A stretch of DNA of 64,000 bases, taken from the NCBI GenBank assembly GCA_041402005.1, contig JAWKTB010000001.1:62001-126000 (forward strand), given 5' to 3'. Of the stretch, positions 54,036 through 61,907 are shown in pieces. The notes beneath the pieces were generated by a model. That model saw only the letters and a list, made by a program, of their open reading frames with translations, did not search any database and was not told where the DNA came from. Source of the stretch: JAJRXR01 sp041402005. GTDB taxonomy: Bacteria; Planctomycetota; Phycisphaerae; Phycisphaerales; UBA1924. Both the position numbers and the translations under genes were made by a program. Position 1 is the stretch's first letter. Each line of letters opens with the position of its first letter.

Positions 54036-54890
54036 ATGCCGACCACCCGTGCCAAGGCGACGCCGGTTCGAGTGGAAGTGCCCGAAACTCCGAAGAAAGT
54101 TCCCATGTCGATGACCAGCACAGATCGTGCGATCGCGATCGAGGACTCGGCCCTGGCGGGCACCGCCTCGCATGAGTTCCTCGCCGACCTCTACACCGGG
54201 CTCGGCTCGCACCGCAACGACTTCCGCAACCTGAACCTCTACAGGCTGATCGGGTCGCTCGTGACCGGGACGAGCGTCCTGGACATCGGGTGCGGCGGGG
54301 GCGCCCTGCTCACCATCCTCAAGAGGAGGGGGCACCCGGCCTTCGGCCTCGAGCCCAACGAGGCCCTGGTCAAGGCCGCCACCGAGCGCGATCCCGACCT
54401 GCGCATCTTCGTCGGCACCGGCGAGGACGTCGACCAGCTCGGGCGCCAGTTCGCCTCCATCACCATTATCGACGTCCTCGAGCACATCGAGGACGACATG
54501 GGCCAGCTCGCCAAGATCCGCAACGCCCTCGAGCCCGGGGGCCAGCTCGTCGTCCTCGTCCCCGCCTGCCAGGCCCTCTACGGCAAGCGCGACGAGCGCA
54601 ACGGGCACTACCGGCGCTACTCCCGACGCGAACTGGTCGACAAGGTCCGTCGCTCGGGCTTCCACATCGACTCGGCCCGTCACTGGAACGCCCTGGGCTT
54701 CCTCCCCTACTGGTTCAGCGAGCGGGTCCTGCGGCGCGAGCTCAACGGCGACATCCGCACCGACAAGGCCAAGAGCCTCCCCAAACGCCTCGTCATCCGG
54801 GCCCTCCACGCCTGGTACCGCAAGGTCGAGAACAACTTCGACATGCGCTTCGGCCTGAGCGTCATCGTCACCGCCACCAAGGGCGAGTGA
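54036..54890 (+). CDS. Class I SAM-dependent methyltransferase
   Basis: About 284 residues from the ATG at 54036; ATG 54105 is an alternative. Motif I is VLDIGCGGGALL, followed by GLEPNEALVKAA, DVLEHIEDDMGQLAKIRNALEPGGQLVVLVPA (motifs IV-VI) and GHYRRYSRRELVDKVRRSGFHI. This is the methyltransferase-11/23 type, often acting on lipid-linked or surface sugars. The C-terminal hydrophobic segment (HWNALGFLPYWFSERVL) may touch the membrane. Substrate unknown. It precedes the ABC permease gene by 54 bp. Confidence 0.85.
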   Translation: MPTTRAKATPVRVEVPETPKKVPMSMTSTDRAIAIEDSALAGTASHEFLADLYTGLGSHRNDFRNLNLYRLIGSLVTGTSVLDIGCGGGALLTILKRRGHPAFGLEPNEALVKAATERDPDLRIFVGTGEDVDQLGRQFASITIIDVLEHIEDDMGQLAKIRNALEPGGQLVVLVPACQALYGKRDERNGHYRRYSRRELVDKVRRSGFHIDSARHWNALGFLPYWFSERVLRRELNGDIRTDKAKSLPKRLVIRALHAWYRKVENNFDMRFGLSVIVTATKGE

Positions 54891-54944
54891 CCGAGCCCTC
54901 CACACCCGATCAGGCGTCGAGAGCCAGGGGCTAGACTCCGCCCC

Positions 54945-56753
54945 ATGCCCGCCCCCGCCACGCGCCGACTCTGGCAGTATCTCCTGCTCGGCGCCCTGCT
55001 CCTGGTCCTCACGCTCGGGCTGGTCTACCCGATCATCCTGACTGTCCGGGGCGGGCTCGCCCAGGACCCGGCCTCGGGCAAGGGCTTCACCCTCGACCAC
55101 CTCCGCCTCGTCTTCGCCGACCCCCTGCAGGTCCAGTCCCTCCTCAACGCGATCAAGATCGCGACGATCACCACCATCCTCGCGATCGTCATCGCTCTGC
55201 CCCTGGCCCTGCTCGCCTCGCGCCACAAGTTCCCGGGCAAGGGCCTGTTCAGCTCGGCGATCCTCGTGCCCCTGATCCTGCCCCCCTTCGTCGGGGCCAT
55301 CGGGTTCAAGATGCTGCTCGGGCGCCAGGGCGCGGTCAACGCGATCCTCGGAACGCACATCGACTTCTTCGGCGGGGACATCCCGCTGCTGGGCGACCCG
55401 ACATGGTGGGTCCACGTGGACCTCCGCCTCCTGCTCATCGCCCTGGTCGAAGCCCTGCACCTCTACCCGATCATCTATCTCAACGCGATCGCCTCGCTGG
55501 CGAACCTGGACCCCGCCCTCGACGAGTCGGCCGAGAACCTGGGCGCTGGGCCTTGGCGGCGGTTCTTCCGGATCACCCTCCCCCTGATCCGCCCGGGCCT
55601 GTTCGCGGGCGGGACGATCGTCTTCATCTGGAGCTTCACGGAGCTCGGCACGCCCCTGATGTTCGACTACAAGCAGGCGACCCCCGTCCAGATCTTCGAG
55701 AAGCTCAAGGAGGTCGAATCGTCCGCCGAGCCCTACGCCCTCACCCTCGTCCTGCTCGTCTCGGCGGTCATTGCCTACGTCCTGGGCAAGAGCGTCTTCG
55801 GGCGGCGCGGGCACGCGATGTATTCGAAGGCCTCGCGGGCCGCGGCCGAGACCACGCTCCGGGGCCCCCTCGCCTGGCTCGCGACCGGCGCCTTCGCCCT
55901 CGTGACGCTGCTCGCCCTGACCCCCCACATCGGCGTGATCCTGACGAGCGTCGCCGAGCCCGGGAGTTGGTACCGCTCGGTCCTCCCCCGGGGCTTCACG
56001 GGCAATCACTACGTCGAGGCGCTGACCTCACAGACCGCCTTCACCTCGATCCAGAACTCGCTGGTGCTGTCGCTGTGCGCGGTCGTGCTCTCGGCCTCGA
56101 TCGGCATCCTCGTCGCCTACGTCATTGTGCGGACCACGCTCAAGGGGCGGGCCCTGCTCGACACGATGTGCATGATGCCATTGGCGGTCCCGGGCCTCGT
56201 GATGGCCTTCGGGTACGTCGCCGTCACGCTGACCTGGCCCTTCCAGGGCCCGCTTCACCTCTTCGGCTTCGAGATCCCGCCCTTCCTCGACGGGACGATC
56301 CTGGACCTCGACGTCGTCGGCGAGACCCCCAACCCCTTCCCCCTGCTCATCCTCGCCTACTCGATCCGGCGCCTGCCCTACATCGTCCGCTCGACGGTCG
56401 CGGGGCTCGAGCAGACCTCGGGCGAGCTCGAGGAGGCGGCGGTGAACCTCGGCGCCAACCGCGTGCTGGCGGTGCGCAAGGTCATCATCCCCCTGATCAT
56501 GGCGAACATCATCGCCGGCGCCCTGCTGGTCTTCAGCTTCTCGATGCTCGAGGTCTCGGACTCGCTCCTGCTGGCCCAGCAGGAGAAGCACTACCCGATC
56601 ACCAAGGCGATCTTCGAGTTCATGAACCGCCTGGGCGACGGGCCCTACATCGCCAGCGCCATGGGCGTCTGGGGCATGGGCCTGCTGACCCTCACGCTCG
56701 TCGGCGCCTCCATGATGCTCGGCAAGAAGCTCGGGTCGATCTTCAGGGTGTGA
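54945..56753 (+). CDS. Fused ABC transporter permease, iron(III)/FbpB-like
   Basis: 602 residues with twelve or so helices in two homologous halves. Each half carries an EAA loop for the ATPase: DESAENLGAGPWRRFFRITLPLIRPGL and EEAAVNLGANRVLAVRKVIIPLIMANI. The two-permease fusion is typical of Fe3+ (FbpB/SfuB) and related importers. The ATPase and binding protein are not adjacent. TAGACT lies seven bases before the ATG with no ribosome box, hinting at a leaderless start. Inner membrane. Confidence 0.88.
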   Translation: MPAPATRRLWQYLLLGALLLVLTLGLVYPIILTVRGGLAQDPASGKGFTLDHLRLVFADPLQVQSLLNAIKIATITTILAIVIALPLALLASRHKFPGKGLFSSAILVPLILPPFVGAIGFKMLLGRQGAVNAILGTHIDFFGGDIPLLGDPTWWVHVDLRLLLIALVEALHLYPIIYLNAIASLANLDPALDESAENLGAGPWRRFFRITLPLIRPGLFAGGTIVFIWSFTELGTPLMFDYKQATPVQIFEKLKEVESSAEPYALTLVLLVSAVIAYVLGKSVFGRRGHAMYSKASRAAAETTLRGPLAWLATGAFALVTLLALTPHIGVILTSVAEPGSWYRSVLPRGFTGNHYVEALTSQTAFTSIQNSLVLSLCAVVLSASIGILVAYVIVRTTLKGRALLDTMCMMPLAVPGLVMAFGYVAVTLTWPFQGPLHLFGFEIPPFLDGTILDLDVVGETPNPFPLLILAYSIRRLPYIVRSTVAGLEQTSGELEEAAVNLGANRVLAVRKVIIPLIMANIIAGALLVFSFSMLEVSDSLLLAQQEKHYPITKAIFEFMNRLGDGPYIASAMGVWGMGLLTLTLVGASMMLGKKLGSIFRV

Positions 56754-56762
56754 TCTCCTCGT

Positions 56763-56790
56763 CCTCGGTGGGATGGGCGTCCCGCCCGTC
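56763..56790 (+). repeat. 28-base dispersed hairpin element, copy 2
   Basis: Identical to 40216-40243 over 28 bases, with the stem ATGGGCG / CGCCCGT around TCC. It lies 10 bp after the ABC permease stop. Confidence 0.75.
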
Positions 56791-56844
56791 TCTCCTGTTC
56801 ACTGCTTGCTTCTTTGACTGGCGTGCGATCTCCTACGATCCACC

Positions 56845-57933
56845 ATGCCTACGCGGCGGAATCAGAACCCCTCCATGCGCACCAGCTCGTCGCCCACCAT
56901 CGGCCTGACGATGGGCGACCCCGGCGGCATCGGGCCCGAGGTTCTCGTCGCCGCCCTCGCCGCCCGCCCGCGCGACGAGGCGCCCCGGTACGTCATCTAT
57001 GCCTCTGGCGGCGCGATGCACGAGGCGAGCGACACGCTCGGCGTCGAGCCCTTCTGGTGGCGCCTCGAGGCCGGCTCGTCGCTCCGCGACGTCGCGACCT
57101 CGCACAGGTTCGTGCTGCTCGATTATGACGGGGCGTTCCCGCCCCCCTCGGTCCCCGCGCGCGCCCCCACGCCCCAGGGCGGGGCCCTCTCGCTCCAGCT
57201 CGTCGAGGACGCGATCGCGGACGCCTCGCGCCCCGCCGGCGACCCCGCGCGGATCGACGCGATCGTCACCGGCCCGATCTCCAAGCAGGCCTGGTCGCTC
57301 TCTGGCAAGGGGCGCTGGCCCGGGCACACCGAGCTGCTCGCCGCCCGCTTCGGCGCCAAGCGCGTCGGCATGATGTTCGTCGGGCCACGCCTCAAGGTCG
57401 TGCTCGCGACGGCGCACGTCCCGCTGATGGACGTCCGCAACGTGCTCACGATCGGGCGGGTGTTCGACGCGATCGACATGGGCGCCGAGGCGTGCCGGGC
57501 GCTGGGCATCGCCCGCCCGCGGATCGCCGTCTGTGGCCTCAACCCGCACGCGGGTGAGGGAGGCCTCCTGGGCGACGAGGAGACGCGTCTGATCGAGCCC
57601 GCGATCGAGCACGCCGTCCGCACGGGGATCGACGCCTCGGGCCCGTTCCCGGCGGACACGATCTTCAACGCGGCCGTCGGGGGAGGGCGCTACGACCTCG
57701 TCGTCGCGATGTACCACGACCAGGGGCTGATCCCGGTGAAACTCCTCGCCCGCGACGAGTCGGTGAACGTGACGCTGGGCCTGCCGATCGCGCGGACGAG
57801 CCCGGACCACGGGACGGCGTTCGACATCGCGGGTCGAGGCGTCGCCGACCCGGGGAGCACGATCGCGGCGATCGACCTGGCGGTCCGCATGGCGACCTCG
57901 AGCGCCGCGACGAGTCACGCGCGAGGCGCCTGA
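56845..57933 (+). CDS. pdxA: 4-hydroxythreonine-4-phosphate dehydrogenase
   Basis: 362 residues. Diagnostic blocks: GLTMGDPGGIGPEV, ITGPISKQAW-like VTGPISKQAWSLSG, WPGHTELLAARFG, ATAHVPLMDV, GLNPHAGEGGLLGDEE, VAMYHDQGLIPVKLLA and TSPDHGTAFDIAGRG. Metal-binding His residues (GHTE, AHVP, YHDQ) are all present. It oxidises 4-phosphohydroxy-threonine in pyridoxal-phosphate synthesis. TACGAT five bases before the ATG and no ribosome box suggest leaderless translation; ATG 56875 is a weaker alternative. Confidence 0.94.
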   Translation: MPTRRNQNPSMRTSSSPTIGLTMGDPGGIGPEVLVAALAARPRDEAPRYVIYASGGAMHEASDTLGVEPFWWRLEAGSSLRDVATSHRFVLLDYDGAFPPPSVPARAPTPQGGALSLQLVEDAIADASRPAGDPARIDAIVTGPISKQAWSLSGKGRWPGHTELLAARFGAKRVGMMFVGPRLKVVLATAHVPLMDVRNVLTIGRVFDAIDMGAEACRALGIARPRIAVCGLNPHAGEGGLLGDEETRLIEPAIEHAVRTGIDASGPFPADTIFNAAVGGGRYDLVVAMYHDQGLIPVKLLARDESVNVTLGLPIARTSPDHGTAFDIAGRGVADPGSTIAAIDLAVRMATSSAATSHARGA

Positions 57934-57986
57934 GACGCACGTTCGGGCGCCGCAGGTTGTCTCGTCAGGGCGCCCGGTGCCCTGAG

Positions 57987-58015
57987 CACGGCTTGCCCTT
58001 TCGGGACAAGCCGTG
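57987..58015 (+). repeat. CACGGCTTG hairpin (repeat family with 35171)
   Basis: A 9-bp stem CACGGCTTG / CAAGCCGTG around an 11-base loop with a small inner CCC...GGG pairing. It has no T-run. It lies in the 198 bp between pdxA and the MATE gene, which otherwise contain no gene. Confidence 0.6.
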
Positions 58016-58131
58016 GCATCCCACGTGGGCCCGCGCCGCCCGCCCGCCAAGAATGCCCGCCGCGAGGCCCCCGCGGCAACTCTGACAGGACTGGGGCGTA
58101 CACCGGACCATCCCCCGCCCCGGGGGTTCCC

Positions 58132-59730
58132 ATGGCACAGCGCGAGCACGACATCCCGGAGCTGCCCAAGGGCGCTGGCGACCCCGTGCGCCATCCCCTC
58201 GTCGAGATGCTCGTCATCGGCGCCCCGACCGTCGTCACCATGACCAGCTACACGGTCATGCAGTTCGTCGACGGCATGATGGTCGCGCACATCCAGCCCC
58301 CGAACCCCGCGTACGTCGCCGCCCAGGGCAACGGGGGGATGTTCGTCTGGCTCGCCATGGCCGCCTGCCTCGGCCTGCTCTCGCTCATCAACTCCTTCGT
58401 GAGCCAGAACCTGGGCGCGGGCACGCCCGAGAAGGGGGCGGCCTACGCCTGGAACGGGATCTGGCTCGCGGCGTGCGCCTCGATCCTGTTCATCCCCTAC
58501 GCCCTGCTCATGGGCCCGATCTTCAAGGCGATCCACCCCGCCCCCGAGCAGGCGGACCTCGTGCGCATGGAGCTGTCCTACGCGCACGTGCTGATCGCGG
58601 GCGCGTTCCTGACCCTCGCCAGCCGCGGCCTGGCCAACTACTTCTTCGGGATGCACAAGCCTGGCGTCGTGATGGTCGCGGTGTTGTTGGGCAACGTGGT
58701 GAACGTCTTCGCCAACGCGGTCCTGATCTTCGGCGCCGCGGGCGCCCCCGAGGGCACACCTTTCCGTGAGTTCTTCCGCTCGATCGCCCAGTCGCTGGGC
58801 GTGGACGCGATGGGTGTGACGGGCGCCGCCCTGGGGACCGTGATCGGCACCGCCTTCGAGCTGGTCATCCCCTTCTGTGTCTTCCTGGGCCCCCGCTGGA
58901 ACACGAAGTATCACACCCGAGCCGCCTGGCGCCCGGCATCCAAGCCCCTCAAGGACCTGCTGCGCGTCGGCTGGCCCGCGGGGCTGATGATGGGCAACGA
59001 GCTGGTCTGCTGGGGGATGCTGATGGCGTGGCTCGTGCCGATGGGGGGCGAGGCGGCGGGCGAGGACCCGGTCGTCCACAACGCCGCCGGCTGGATCGCC
59101 CTGCGATACATGCACGTCGCGTTCATGCCCGCGATCGGGCTCTCGATCGCGGTGTCGGCGATGGTGGGGCGGGCGATGGGGATGGGGCGCCCGGACCTGG
59201 CCGCGGCCCGCGCGTGGCTCGGGCTCAAGGTCACGCTCACGTACATGGGTGTCTGCGCCCTCGCCTTTGTGATCTTCCGCGGGGACATGATCTCCGTCTT
59301 CGTCCCCAGTGACATGAGCCCTGAGGCACGGGACGCGGTCCTGCGCGTGGGCTCGTCGATCATGATCGCCGCCGCGGTCTTTCAGCTCTTCGACGCCTGC
59401 GCCATCACCATGTCCGCCTCCCTGCGAGGGGCGGGGGACACCGTCTGGCCCGGGATCGCGACGATCGTCCTCTCCTGGTCGCTCATCGTGGGGGGCGGGC
59501 TGCTCATGATCCAGGTCGCGCCGGGCCTGGGCTCGCTCGGCCCGTGGACCGGGGCGGCGTCGTACATCGTCGTCCTGGGCATCGTCCTGCTCGCCCGCTT
59601 CATGCAGGGCAAATGGCGGTCGATCCGCCTGGCCGGGCCGGCCCGCGAGGGCGAGGGGCCCGTGACGACGGCGTACAGCGTCGAGGGCTCCGAGGAGGCG
59701 CTGGCGGGCGTCACCCCCGGCTCGGCCTGA
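58132..59730 (+). CDS. MATE-family multidrug/metabolite exporter
   Basis: 532 residues with about twelve helices in two MATE repeats: HPLVEMLVIGAPTVVTMTSYTVMQFVDGMMVAHI, INSFVSQNLGAGTPEKG, VTGAALGTVIGTAFELVI, and the second half LLRVGWPAGLMMGNELVCWGMLM, IGLSIAVSAMVGRAMGMG, DACAITMSASLRGAGDT. SLRGAGDT is the conserved second-half signature (LRGxGDT). MATE proteins export drugs or metabolites using Na+ or H+. The C-terminal ~40 residues are a hydrophilic tail. Confidence 0.9.
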   Translation: MAQREHDIPELPKGAGDPVRHPLVEMLVIGAPTVVTMTSYTVMQFVDGMMVAHIQPPNPAYVAAQGNGGMFVWLAMAACLGLLSLINSFVSQNLGAGTPEKGAAYAWNGIWLAACASILFIPYALLMGPIFKAIHPAPEQADLVRMELSYAHVLIAGAFLTLASRGLANYFFGMHKPGVVMVAVLLGNVVNVFANAVLIFGAAGAPEGTPFREFFRSIAQSLGVDAMGVTGAALGTVIGTAFELVIPFCVFLGPRWNTKYHTRAAWRPASKPLKDLLRVGWPAGLMMGNELVCWGMLMAWLVPMGGEAAGEDPVVHNAAGWIALRYMHVAFMPAIGLSIAVSAMVGRAMGMGRPDLAAARAWLGLKVTLTYMGVCALAFVIFRGDMISVFVPSDMSPEARDAVLRVGSSIMIAAAVFQLFDACAITMSASLRGAGDTVWPGIATIVLSWSLIVGGGLLMIQVAPGLGSLGPWTGAASYIVVLGIVLLARFMQGKWRSIRLAGPAREGEGPVTTAYSVEGSEEALAGVTPGSA

Positions 59731-59817
59731 GCCGATCGCCCGATCCGCCTAGAATCCCCCTCGAAACCCCGTCTCGGCGGGGAGGGTCCCCCCAAAGCCT
59801 CAGGAGCCACGAACCGC

Positions 59818-60768
59818 ATGGCCAACGACCCGATGGACATGGTGATCGGAGCCGCCGCCGCCGGCGACACCGCCGCCGCCACCAAGAAGTACGAAGCCGC
59901 CAAGAAGCTCGAAGCGGAGGGCGACCGCCCGGCGGCGATCGCCGAGCTTCGCACGGCGGTCTCGTCCGACCCGACGCACGCCGACGCCCTCTTCCTGCTG
60001 GCCTATCTGCTCGACCTGTCGGGCGAGGAGGACGAGGCGCTGGCGCTGTACGAGCGCGTGGTGGACAACCCGCCGGCGCCGATCAACGCGTTGCTCAACC
60101 TTGCGGTCATCTACGAGGACCGGGGCGAGTACGCCCGGGCGGAGCGGAGCCTGCGTCAGATCCTCGAGACGAACCCGAACCACGGGCGGGCCCGCCTGTT
60201 CCTGCGCGACGTGCAGGCCAGCCGCACGATGGTCATCGAGGAGGACAACGAGCGCGACCTGCTGAAGCGCAAGGCGCTGCTCGACACGCCGGTGACGGAC
60301 TTCGAGCTCTCCGTGCGGGCGCGGACCTGCCTCAAGAAGATGAACATCCGCACGCTCGGGGACCTCTTGCGGATCACCGAGGCGGAGCTGATGAGCTACC
60401 GCAACTTCGGCGAGAGCTCGCTGGACGAGATCAAGCGGATGCTTTCGCAGAAGGGTCTGAAGCTGGGCCAGGGCCAGGAGGACGCCCGCCGCGCCGCCAA
60501 GAGCCAGATGCTCGAGAAGTTCCGGGGCTCGGGCAAGGAGGGGATGCTCAACAAGCCGGTGAGCGATCTGCAGCTCTCGGTCCGGGCGCGCAAGGCATTG
60601 CAGCTCTTGAACATCCAGTCGCTGGGCGACCTGTGCTCGCACACCGAGGCGGAGCTGATGGGCGTCAAGAACTTCGGCGCCACCTCGCTCACCGAGGTCA
60701 AGGAGCGCCTGGCCGAGATCGGCCTCGAGCTCCGCACCCTCGACGAGGACGAGCCCGTCATCGAGTAA
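59818..60768 (+). CDS. TPR protein with two RNA polymerase alpha-CTD domains
   Basis: 316 residues. Residues ~20-135 are three to four TPR-like helical pairs (KKYEAAKKLEAEGDRPAAIAELRTAVSSDPTHADALFLLAYLL; ALLNLAVIYEDRGEYARAERSLRQILETNPNHGRA). Residues ~154-217 (LLDTPVTDFELSVRARTCLKKMNIRTLGDLLRITEAELMSYRNFGESSLDEIKRML) and ~244-306 (LNKPVSDLQLSVRARKALQLLNIQSLGDLCSHTEAELMGVKNFGATSLTEVKERL) are two copies of the alpha C-terminal domain, matching the RpoA pattern RPVDDLELTVRSxNCLK...IGDLV..TExELL...N.G.KSL.EIK. AlphaCTDs bind UP-element DNA and activators. The protein may be a transcription accessory factor. A strong terminator follows. Confidence 0.88.
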   Translation: MANDPMDMVIGAAAAGDTAAATKKYEAAKKLEAEGDRPAAIAELRTAVSSDPTHADALFLLAYLLDLSGEEDEALALYERVVDNPPAPINALLNLAVIYEDRGEYARAERSLRQILETNPNHGRARLFLRDVQASRTMVIEEDNERDLLKRKALLDTPVTDFELSVRARTCLKKMNIRTLGDLLRITEAELMSYRNFGESSLDEIKRMLSQKGLKLGQGQEDARRAAKSQMLEKFRGSGKEGMLNKPVSDLQLSVRARKALQLLNIQSLGDLCSHTEAELMGVKNFGATSLTEVKERLAEIGLELRTLDEDEPVIE

Positions 60769-60794
60769 GCGCCCCCTCAACGCGACGATCACCA

Positions 60795-60821
60795 CAGGCC
60801 CCGACATCGGGGCCTGTTTTT
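60795..60821 (+). terminator. Intrinsic terminator after the TPR-alphaCTD gene
   Basis: A 9-bp stem, CAGGCCCCG / CGGGGCCTG, with an ACAT loop is followed by TTTTTA. It lies between convergent genes and could serve as a barrier to both. Confidence 0.85.
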
Positions 60822-60830
60822 ACGTCGGCG

Positions 60831-61148
60831 TCAGGACGCGGCGTCCTCCGGCGCGTCGTCCTCGGACGTCGCCCCGCGCACGACGTTCTCGTCGCGGGAG
60901 CCCGACTTGTGGAAGCTCTTGCGCGCGCCCGCGTAGTCGCCCGGCGAGACACGCAGGTCCGGCTCGATCCCTTTCTGGTGCTGGGCGTGCAAGTGCTTGA
61001 GGAACGGCACGCACCACTGGCACCCCGTCCCCGCCCCCAGGCACTCGGAGATCAACGACGCCACCGGCGGGTCCTCACGGTTGAGGTACGTCCGGATCTT
61101 GCGCAGCGAGACGTGAAAGCACAGGCAGACTTCGTCGTCGGGATTCAT
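60831..61148 (-). CDS. BFD-like [2Fe-2S]-binding protein
   Basis: 105 residues from the ATG at 61148. EVCLCFHVSLRKIRTYLN carries the CxC pair and GAGTGCQWCVPFLKHL the CxxC pair of bacterioferritin-associated-ferredoxin-like (BFD/Fer2_BFD) domains, in the correct order and spacing. BFD releases iron from bacterioferritin or acts in redox relays. The C-terminal half (GIEPDLRVSPGDYAGARKSFHKSG...) is a hydrophilic extension. It is divergent from the membrane protein at 61186, with opposed promoters between them. Confidence 0.82.
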   Translation of the reverse strand: MNPDDEVCLCFHVSLRKIRTYLNREDPPVASLISECLGAGTGCQWCVPFLKHLHAQHQKGIEPDLRVSPGDYAGARKSFHKSGSRDENVVRGATSEDDAPEDAAS

Positions 61149-61185
61149 GGGAGGTCTCTGGAATGGACGCCGTACACTTGAGTCT

Positions 61186-61695
61186 ATGGGGGATCCCGCG
61201 CCGACCGAACGACCTCCGAAAGACGCCCCAGCCCGGGGCGCCCGGCGCTGCGCCCACATCGGCGCCGCGATCTCGGGGCTTGCCCTGGCGCTCGTCATCG
61301 CCTCGATCACGCTCTATTTCGTGGGCGAGCGGACCCGGGAGGCGCCCAAGCTCCAGGTGACGGTCAACGGCGAGCCATCGACCACCAAGGAGGCGCTCGC
61401 CAAGGCCGGCTCCGCCCTGCTCGAGAAGCTCCGAGGGGGTGAGGACGAGCCCGCTGACGGGGAGGCGAGCGGGGAGCGGGTCGTCACCGAGTTCCGTTAC
61501 GACTCGAAGGAGCCCGCGGCGCACCGATACGCGAAGTGGGCGATCTGGGCGGGGGTGTCGCTCGCGCTGTGCGGGTCCGTGTTCGGCGTGATCGCCTGGG
61601 CGCGGCGCGTCCGGGGCGTGTGGACCTACCTGGCGATCTGGCCGTTCTTCGCCGTGATCATCCTGGTCCAACTCCTGTCGGGCGTCGCGGCCTGA
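61186..61695 (+). CDS. Small membrane protein of unknown function
   Basis: 169 residues from the ATG at 61186 (MGDPAPTERPP); TACACT lies seven bases upstream and no ribosome box is present, so the start is probably leaderless. Three hydrophobic helices: AAISGLALALVIASITLYFVG, YAKWAIWAGVSLALCGSVFGVIAW and VWTYLAIWPFFAVIILVQLLSG. The loop between helices 1 and 2 is charged (RTREAPKLQVTVNGEPSTTKEALAKAGSALLEKLRGGEDEP). No family recognised. Confidence 0.65.
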   Translation: MGDPAPTERPPKDAPARGARRCAHIGAAISGLALALVIASITLYFVGERTREAPKLQVTVNGEPSTTKEALAKAGSALLEKLRGGEDEPADGEASGERVVTEFRYDSKEPAAHRYAKWAIWAGVSLALCGSVFGVIAWARRVRGVWTYLAIWPFFAVIILVQLLSGVAA

Positions 61696-61755
61696 GCGCG
61701 GGGTGTGCGCGCACGGGTTGATCGGGGAGCCTCCCGGCGGGTACGCTTTGGGCTG

Positions 61756-61907
61756 ATGGCCGCCATCGTCCTCTAGAACCGACCGCGTGGATCACCGTCG
61801 CTGCTGGCGCCGACGCATACGCTGATTTCAACAACTACGCGGATCTGCTGCAGAACCAGTTGCGGGACTGCTGCCGAGACCTTCAGGTGCGTGCTTCGGA
61901 GCCGTGA
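61756..61907 (+). pseudogene. Possible remnant of a small gene
   Basis: TACGCT is eight bases before an ATG at 61756 that opens only MAAIVL and a stop. In another frame the sequence reads protein-like to a TGA at 61905-61907 (ITVAAGADAYADFNN, then YADLLQNQLRDCCRDLQVRASEP) but has no start codon after the preceding in-frame stop at 61719. This looks like a gene that lost its middle by deletion or frameshift. Its stop overlaps the start of the next gene. Confidence 0.35.

Noticed and set aside
54021..59115. Long minus-strand frames of 662 and 760 residues
   Set aside because: Complements of the methyltransferase, ABC permease, pdxA and MATE genes, all with diagnostic motifs on the + strand.
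61149..61310. N-terminal extension of the BFD-like protein up to 61310
   Set aside because: The added part is the antisense of the divergent membrane protein and crosses its promoter; the conserved domain starts right after the ATG at 61148.
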